From Streptococcus sp. DTU_2020_1001019_1_SI_AUS_MUR_006 (GTDB lineage: Bacteria; Bacillota; Bacilli; Lactobacillales; Streptococcaceae), in NCBI RefSeq assembly GCF_032340315.1, contig NZ_CP135436.1, positions 1,695,501 to 1,759,500 of the forward strand: a stretch of DNA of 64,000 bases, in the 5' to 3' direction. Each line of letters opens with the position of its first letter. Within the stretch, counting starts at the first letter, position 1. The position numbers and the translations under genes were made by a program. Shown here in pieces: positions 10,503 through 19,600 of the stretch. The notes beneath the pieces were generated by a model that saw only the letters and a list, made by a program, of their open reading frames with translations, searched no databases and was not told the origin of the DNA.

Positions 10503-10556
10503 AAAGCGAACAATACTTAGAATTCCGTTTAACAAAATCCTAGCATTGTTCGCTTT
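10503..10556 (-). terminator. Hairpin after the giant surface-protein gene, abutting the hemW promoter
   Basis: A perfect 12-bp inverted repeat (AAAGCGAACAAT at 10545-10556 and 10503-10514 read on the minus strand as arms) continues inward with an imperfect stem around loop bases 10521-10532. It is followed on the minus strand by TTTTG and then directly by the extended -10 box of hemW. Position suggests a terminator for the 3502-residue protein gene. The long palindrome could also be an operator for hemW. Confidence 0.6.
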
Positions 10557-10658
10557 CTTTATCTAAACATTCTTTTTATTTTACGACTAACATGATTCCC
10601 AGAACCAATCTAGTTTGTCTTTATAACACAAAAGAATGAATAGTGATTGACTAAATTT

Positions 10659-13600
10659 TTAGTCTTCTTTTTTCTTTCCCAAAGCAAGTCCGAGACCACC
10701 TAGAATACCAAGAAGGCCTAGAGATGCAAGAGTCGCATTTGATTCAGTACCAGTATTTGGCAATACTTTTTGAGAATCATTTGACTTAGCTCCATTATCA
10801 ATAGTAGCTGTAGTATCTTCGTGATTTACATTCGGATTAACTGCAACTGGTGTTACCTTAGCTGGAGTTTCTACTGGAACTTCTACAGCTGGTTTACCTG
10901 GTTCTGTAATCTTACCTGTACCTGGGACATCTTTCTTAGGAAGTTTGTCATTTGGTACTTTACCTTTACCATCTTGACCGATTTCAACAATGATTGGACC
11001 ATCTTCACCTGGGATTTCTACCTTAGTTCCTGGTGGGAATGTTGAGCCATCTGGTTTCTTCGGTGTTACTGTAACGTCACCTGTCTTAGGATCTTGTTCA
11101 ACATCTACTGTTGGTGTCTTTTGACCTGGTGTTGTTACATCCACTGGTTGTGATGGTTTCTTGTTCGGTTCAGTTACTGTTCCTGTACCTGGGACATCTT
11201 TCTTAGGAAGCTTGTCATTTGGTACTTCACCTGAGCCATTGTCGCCGATTGTGACTGTGATTGGTGTGTTGTTTTCACCTGGAATCACAACCTTGCTGCC
11301 TGATGGGTATGTTGAACCATCTGGTTTCTTAGGCGTTACTACTGCATCACCATTTGGTTTGCGTGTGATTTCAATCTCACTTGGTTTTTCAGTTGTTGGG
11401 GTATTTGGTGTTACCTTACCTGGTGTTGTTACTGGAACTTCAACAGCTGGTTTACCTGGTTCTGTAATCTTACCTGTACCTGGGACATCTTTCTTAGGAA
11501 GTTTGTCATTTGGTACTTTACCTTTACCATCTTGACCGATTTCAACAATGATTGGACCATCTTCACCTGGGATTTCTACCTTAGTTCCTGGTGGGAATGT
11601 TGAGCCATCTGGTTTCTTAGGTGTTACTGTAACGTCACCTGTCTTAGGATCTTGTTCAACATCTACTGTTGGTGTCTTTTGACCTGGTGTTGTTACATCC
11701 ACTGGTTGTGATGGTTTCTTGTTCGGTTCGGTTACTGTTCCTGTACCTGGGACATCTTTCTTAGGAAGCTTGTCATTTGGTACTTCACCTGAGCCATTGT
11801 CGCCGATTGTGACTTCGATTGGTGTGTTGTTTTCACCTGGAATCACTACCTTGCTGCCTGATGGGTAAGTTGAGCCATCTGGTTTCTTAGGCGTTACTAC
11901 TGCATCACCATTTGGTTTGCGTGTGATTTCAATCTCACTTGGTGTTTCAGTTGTTGGGGTATTTGGTGTTACCTTACCTGGTGTTGTTACTGGAACTTCA
12001 ACAGCTGGTTTACCTGGTTCTGTAATCTTACCTGTACCTGGGATATCTTTCTTAGGAAGTTTGTCATTTGGTACTTTACCTTTACCATCTTGACCGATTT
12101 CAACAGTGATTGGACCATCTTCACCTGGGATTTCTACCTTAGTTCCTGGTGGGAATGTTGAGCCATCTGGTTTCTTAGGTGTTACTGTAACGTCACCTGT
12201 CTTAGGATCTTTATCCAACTCTACTGTTGGTGTCTTACGAGCTGGTGTTGTTACATCCACTGGTTGTGATGGTTTCTTGTTCGGTTCGGTTACTGTTCCT
12301 GTACCTGGGACATCTTTCTTAGGAAGCTTGTCATTTGGTACTTCACCTGAACCGTTGTCGCCGATTGTGACTTCGATTGGTGTGTTGTTTTCACCTGGAA
12401 TCACTACCTTGCTGCCTGATGGGTAAGTTGAGCCATCTGGTTTCTTAGGCGTTACTACTGCATCACCATTTGGTTTGCGTGTGATTTCAATCTCACTTGG
12501 TGTTTCAGTTGTTGGGGTATTTGGTGTTACCTTACCTGGTGTTGTTACTGGAACTTCAACAGCTGGTTTACCTGGTTCTGTAATCTTACCTGTACCTGGG
12601 ACATCTTTCTTAGGAAGTTTGTCATTTGGTACTTTACCTTTACCGTCTTCACCGATTGTGACTGGGATTGGCTTACCATCTTTACCTGGGATTTCTACCT
12701 TAGTTCCTGGTTTGTATGTTGAGCCATCTGGTTTCTTCGGTGTTACCGTAACGTCACCTGTCTTAGGATCTTGTTCCAACTCTACTGTTGGTGTCTTTTG
12801 AGCTGGTGTTTCTGGTGTTACCTTAGCTGGTGTTGTTACTGGAACTTCTACAGCTGGTTGACCTGGTTCTGTAATCTTACCTGTACCTGGAACTTTATCG
12901 TCTGGTAATTCGCTGTTTGGTACTTTACCTTTACCGTCTTCACCGATTGTGACTGGGATTGGCTTACCATCTTTACCTGGGATTTCTACCTTAGTTCCTG
13001 GTTTGTATGTTGAGCCATCCGGTTTCTTCGGTGTTACTGTAATGTCACCTGTCTTAGGATCTTGTTCAACATCTAGTGTTGGTGTCTTTTGAGCTGGTGT
13101 TTCTGGTGTTACCTTAGCTGGTGTTGTTACTGGAACTTCTACAGCTGGTTGACCTGGTTCTGTAATCTTACCTGTACCTGGAACTTTATTATCTGGTAGG
13201 TCACTGTTTGGTACTTTACCTTTACCATCTTCACCGATTGTGACTGGGATTGGCTTACCATCTTTACCTGGGATTTCTACCTTAGTTCCTGGTTTGTATG
13301 TTGAGCCATCCGGTTTCTTCGGTGTTACTGTAATGTCACCTGTCTTAGGATCTTGTTCCAACTCTACTGTTGGTGTCTTTTGAGCTGGTGTTTCTGGTGT
13401 TACCTTAGCTGGTGTTGTTACTGGAACTTCTACAGCTGGTTGACCTGGTTCTGTAATCTTACCTGTACCTGGAACTTTATTATCTGGTAGGTCACTGTTT
13501 GGTACTTTACCTTTACCGTCTTCACCGATTGTGACTGGGATTGGCTTACCATCTTTACCTGGGATTTCTACCTTAGTTCCTGGTTTGTATGTTGAGCCGT

Positions 13601-16600
13601 CTGGTTTCTTCGGTGTTACCGTAACGTCACCTGTCTTAGGATCTTGTTCAACATCTAGTGTTGGTGTCTTTTGAGCTGGTGTTTCTGGTGTTACCTTAGC
13701 TGGTGTTGTTACTGGAACTTCTACAGCTGGTTGACCTGGTTCTGTAATCTTACCTGTACCTGGAACTTTATTATCTGGTAGGTCACTGTTTGGTACTTTA
13801 CCTTTACCGTCTTCACCGATTGTGACTGGGATTGGCTTACCATCTTTACCTGGGATTTCTACCTTAGTTCCTGGTTTGTATGTTGAGCCGTCTGGTTTCT
13901 TCGGTGTTACCGTAACGTCACCTGTCTTAGGATCTTGTTCAACATCTAGTGTTGGTGTCTTTTGAGCTGGTGTTTCTGGTGTTACCTTAGCTGGTGTTGT
14001 TACTGGAACTTCTACAGCTGGTTGACCTGGTTCTGTAATCTTACCTGTACCTGGAACTTTATTATCTGGTAGGTCACTGTTTGGTACTTTACCTTTACCG
14101 TCTTCACCGATTGTGACTGGGATTGGCTTACCATCTTTACCTGGGATTTCTACCTTAGTTCCTGGTTTGTATGTTGAGCCATCTGGTTTCTTCGGTGTTA
14201 CCGTAACGTCACCTGTCTTAGGATCTTGTTCCAACTCTACTGTTGGTGTCTTTTGAGCTGGTGTTTCTGGTGTTACCTTAGCTGGTGTTGTTACTGGAAC
14301 TTCTACAGCTGGTTGACCTGGTTCTGTAATCTTACCTGTACCTGGAACTTTATCGTCTGGTAATTCGCTGTTTGGTACTTTACCTTTACCGTCTTCACCG
14401 ATTGTGACTGGGATTGGCTTACCATCTTTACCTGGGATTTCTACCTTAGTTCCTGGTTTGTATGTTGAGCCATCCGGTTTCTTCGGTGTTACTGTAATGT
14501 CACCTGTCTTAGGATCTTGTTCAACATCTAGTGTTGGTGTCTTTTGAGCTGGTGTTTCTGGTGTTACCTTAGCTGGTGTTGTTACTGGAACTTCTACAGC
14601 TGGTTGACCTGGTTCTGTAATCTTACCTGTACCTGGAACTTTATTATCTGGTAGGTCACTGTTTGGTACTTTACCTTTACCATCTTCACCGATTGTGACT
14701 GGGATTGGCTTACCATCTTTACCTGGGATTTCTACCTTAGTTCCTGGTTTGTATGTTGAGCCATCCGGTTTCTTCGGTGTTACTGTAATGTCACCTGTCT
14801 TAGGATCTTGTTCCAACTCTACTGTTGGTGTCTTTTGAGCTGGTGTTTCTGGTGTTACCTTAGCTGGTGTTGTTACTGGAACTTCTACAGCTGGTTGACC
14901 TGGTTCTGTAATCTTACCTGTACCTGGAACTTTATTATCTGGTAGGTCACTGTTTGGTACTTTACCTTTACCATCTTCACCGATTGTGACTGGGATTGGC
15001 TTACCATCTTTACCTGGGATTTCTACCTTAGTTCCTGGTTTGTATGGAGTTCCATCCGGTTTCTTCGGTGTTACTGTAATGTCACCTGTCTTAGGATCTT
15101 GTTCCAACTCTACTGTTGGTGTCTTTTGAGCTGGTGTTGTTACTGGAACTTCTACAGCTGGTTGACCTGGTTCTGTAATCTTACCTGTACCTGGAACTTT
15201 ATTATCTGGTAGGTCACTGTTTGGTACTTTACCTTTACCATCTTCACCGATTGTGACTGGGATTGGCTTACCATCTTTACCTGGGATTTCTACCTTAGTT
15301 CCTGGTTTGTATGTTGAGCCGTCTGGTTTCTTCGGTGTTACCGTAACGTCACCTGTCTTAGGATCTTGTTCAACATCTAGTGTTGGTGTCTTTTGAGCTG
15401 GTGTTTCTGGTGTTACCTTAGCTGGTGTTGTTACTGGAACTTCTACAGCTGGTTGACCTGGTTCTGTAATCTTACCTGTACCTGGAACTTTATTATCTGG
15501 TAGGTCACTGTTTGGTACTTTACCTTTACCGTCTTCACCGATTGTGACTGGGATTGGCTTACCATCTTTACCTGGGATTTCTACCTTAGTTCCTGGTTTG
15601 TATGTTGAGCCGTCTGGTTTCTTCGGTGTTACCGTAACGTCACCTGTCTTAGGATCTTGTTCCAACTCTACTGTTGGTGTCTTTTGAGCTGGTGTTTCTG
15701 GTGTTACCTTAGCTGGTGTTGTTACTGGAACTTCTACAGCTGGTTGACCTGGTTCTGTAATCTTACCTGTACCTGGAACTTTATTATCTGGTAGGTCACT
15801 GTTTGGTACTTTACCTTTACCGTCTTCACCGATTGTGACTGGGATTGGCTTACCATCTTTACCTGGGATTTCTACCTTAGTTCCTGGTTTGTATGTTGAG
15901 CCATCTGGTTTCTTCGGTGTTACCGTAACGTCACCTGTCTTAGGATCTTGTTCCAACTCTACTGTTGGTGTCTTTTGAGCTGGTGTTTCTGGTGTTACCT
16001 TAGCTGGTGTTGTTACTGGAACTTCTACAGCTGGTTGACCTGGTTCTGTAATCTTACCTGTACCTGGAACTTTATTATCTGGTAGGTCACTGTTTGGTAC
16101 TTTACCTTTACCATCTTCACCGATTGTGACTGGGATTGGCTTACCATCTTTACCTGGGATTTCTACCTTAGTTCCTGGTTTGTATGGAGTTCCATCCGGT
16201 TTCTTCGGTGTTACTGTAATGTCACCTGTCTTAGGATCTTGTTCCAACTCTACTGTTGGTGTCTTTTGAGCTGGTGTTGTTACTGGAACTTCTACAGCTG
16301 GTTGACCTGGTTCTGTAATCTTACCTGTACCTGGAACTTTATTATCTGGTAGGTCACTGTTTGGTACTTTACCTTTACCATCTTCACCGATTGTGACTGG
16401 GATTGGCTTACCATCTTTACCTGGGATTTCTACCTTAGTTCCTGGTTTGTATGTTGAGCCGTCTGGTTTCTTCGGTGTTACCGTAACGTCACCTGTCTTA
16501 GGATCTTGTTCAACATCTAGTGTTGGTGTCTTTTGAGCTGGTGTTTCTGGTGTTACCTTAGCTGGTGTTGTTACTGGAACTTCTACAGCTGGTTGACCTG

Positions 16601-19600
16601 GTTCTGTAATCTTACCTGTACCTGGAACTTTATTATCTGGTAGGTCACTGTTTGGTACTTTACCTTTACCGTCTTCACCGATTGTGACTGGGATTGGCTT
16701 ACCATCTTTACCTGGGATTTCTACCTTAGTTCCTGGTTTGTATGTTGAGCCGTCTGGTTTCTTCGGTGTTACCGTAACGTCACCTGTCTTAGGATCTTGT
16801 TCAACATCTAGTGTTGGTGTCTTTTGAGCTGGTGTTTCTGGTGTTACCTTAGCTGGTGTTGTTACTGGAACTTCTACAGCTGGTTGACCTGGTTCTGTAA
16901 TCTTACCTGTACCTGGAACTTTATTATCTGGTAGGTCACTGTTTGGTACTTTACCTTTACCGTCTTCACCGATTGTGACTGGGATTGGCTTACCATCTTT
17001 ACCTGGGATTTCTACCTTAGTTCCTGGTTTGTATGTTGAGCCATCTGGTTTCTTCGGTGTTACCGTAACGTCACCTGTCTTAGGATCTTGTTCCAACTCT
17101 ACTGTTGGTGTGTTCTTATCCGCATCTGTACGTGGATCTACTACCTTAACAGTTACTGGAACTTCATCCTTAGAGCCATCTGGGTAAGTGACAACTGCTG
17201 TTGTTTTCTTATCGCCTGGTGTTGTAGTGTCTACTGGAGTCTTGTATTCAACTGTAGTTCCTTTTGGAAGATCTCCTACATTACCGATTGATTTCTTAGG
17301 ATCTGGAGTTTCACCTACATTAACAGTTTGCTCTTGAGGTGTTGGATTGTTCTTCTCTGCATCTGTACGTGGATCTACAACCCTAACAGTTACTGGAACT
17401 TCATCTGTTGAGCCATCTGGATAAGTAACTACTACTGTACGTGTGACTTGACCATTGTTAACAGTTGGAGTTTCTCCAGCTTTCCATGCATATGTCGTTG
17501 TTGTACCTGGTGTTGTTCCTGTAGCCGGCAAGTCAGACTTGTTGGCAATATAAGTCTCTGGTGATCCCAAATCTGGAACAGTTCCATTTGAAGTCAGATT
17601 CACTGTAGGATTTGTAGCTGTTGGTGTATATTTCTCAGCTTGCTTACGGAACTCAATCTGAATATTGGCGTTATTAGCAGTGTTATTGTTTGTGTTGTTA
17701 TTTGTCAGACCTTCTTGGTCATATCCACTAATATAACGATTCCAGATATTTCGACTAGCTGGAGTATTGATAACCTGATCTTTACCAACATGACCTGAAA
17801 TATTAACTTTATATGGGTTAGTATCTGTCGCATTGCCAGCTTGACCTAAATTACTTGTCTTATCCGTGAAGTTAATACTTGTACCATTAGCAGGAAGTTC
17901 AAGACGACCACCATTTGTAACTTCGAAATTACCTGATGGTGCTACTGCTTGAGCATTGTCGTGAACCTTAATCTTATCCAAGCGACCACTGTTATCAGTT
18001 AAGTTCACATCAACGCTAAACTCTTCTTCACGATAAACGATAATCTTATGTGGGTTAGTACTATCAATTTCCGCATTCTTAATAGGAGTTAAGCTAGTAA
18101 TTGTTGGCGCTACTGTGTCACGAACTGTGAAGGTTACAGGTACTTCATCTGTTGAACCATCTGGATAAGTAACTACCGCTGTACGTGTGACTTGACCATT
18201 GTTAACAGTTGGAGTTTCTCCATCTTTCCATGTATAAGTCGTTCTTGCACCTGGCGTTGTACCTTCAGTTGGCAAGTCAGACTTGTTGGCAATATAAGTC
18301 TCTGGTGAGTCATAACCACTGATTGTACCATCTGTCGCTACATCGATTTTAGAGCCTGTTACTGCTGTTGGTGTATATTTATCAGCTTGCTTACGGAACT
18401 CAATCTGAATATTGGCGTTATTAGCAGTGTTATTGTTTGTGTTGTTATTTGTCAGACCTCCTTGGTCATATCCACTAATATAACGATTCCAGATATTTTT
18501 GCTAGCATCAGCTTTGACTTCCTGATTTTTACCAACATGACCTGAAATATTAACTTTATATGGGTTAGTATCTGTCGCATTGCCAGCTTGACCTAAATTA
18601 CTTGTCTTATCCGTGAAGTTAATACTTGTACCATTAGCAGGAAGTTCAAGACGACCACCATTTGTAACTTCGAAATTACCTGATGGTGCTACTGCTTGAG
18701 CATTGTCGTGAACCTTAATCTTATCCAAGCGACCACTGTTATCAGTTAAGTTCACATCAACGCTAAACTCTTCTTCACGATAAACGATAATCTTACGTGG
18801 GTTTTTACTATCAATTTCTGCATTACGATTATCAGTTAATTTAGTAATTGTTGGTGCTACCTGGTCAGCTGGTATTATCTTAGCTGGAGTTGTTACATCA
18901 GGAACTTCAACAGTTGGTTGACCTGGTTCTGTAATCTTACCTATACCTGGGACATTACCTTCAGGTAAATCACTATTAGGTACTTTACCTTTACCGTCTT
19001 TACCGATTGTGACTGGGATTGGCTTGTCACCTTTACCTGGGATTTCTACCTTAGTTTCTGGTGGGTATGTTGAGCCATCTGGTTTCTTCGGTGTTACTGT
19101 AACGTCACCTGTCTTAGGATCTTGATTCAACTCTAATGTTGGTGTAATAGATTGTGTAACCTTGACAGTTGATGTAAACTCCGCACTTTGTCCAACGTTA
19201 TTGACAGACTTGACCTTGACCTTATAGTCGCCAGGATCTGAAGCAACACGACCTGTGATAATAAGCTTGTGCTCATAATCACTCACTTTTTGAACTTCAA
19301 CTTTTTGATCTTTAAGTTCCAGCTTACTATCCACTAACTTGATAGAATCAGCTGGATTATAACCTAGTTTTGGATCACCAAGTGAAAATCCTGCTAGATT
19401 ATCTTTAGTTGTAAATTCAAGTCGAATTTCCTTACCTTTTTCGATAGTTTGATCAGCCCCCGTCACCTTAGGAGATGGCAAACCATACCATTGCATATCA
19501 TTTCGGTGGGTGCTGAACTCATAGGAGCGCATCCCTGCTGCATACATGAGTGGAGTCCCCTCAGCAGCCTTGGTTTTGAAACGAAAGATATAGTTTGATG

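Noticed and set aside
11161..12801. Long open frames on the plus strand across the repeat arrays
   Set aside because: They are antisense shadows produced by the periodic codon use of the repeat gene and have no ribosome sites or family sequence.
12504..17111. CRISPR-like regular repeats
   Set aside because: Period is 291 bp with no variable spacers, and all units are in one coding frame.
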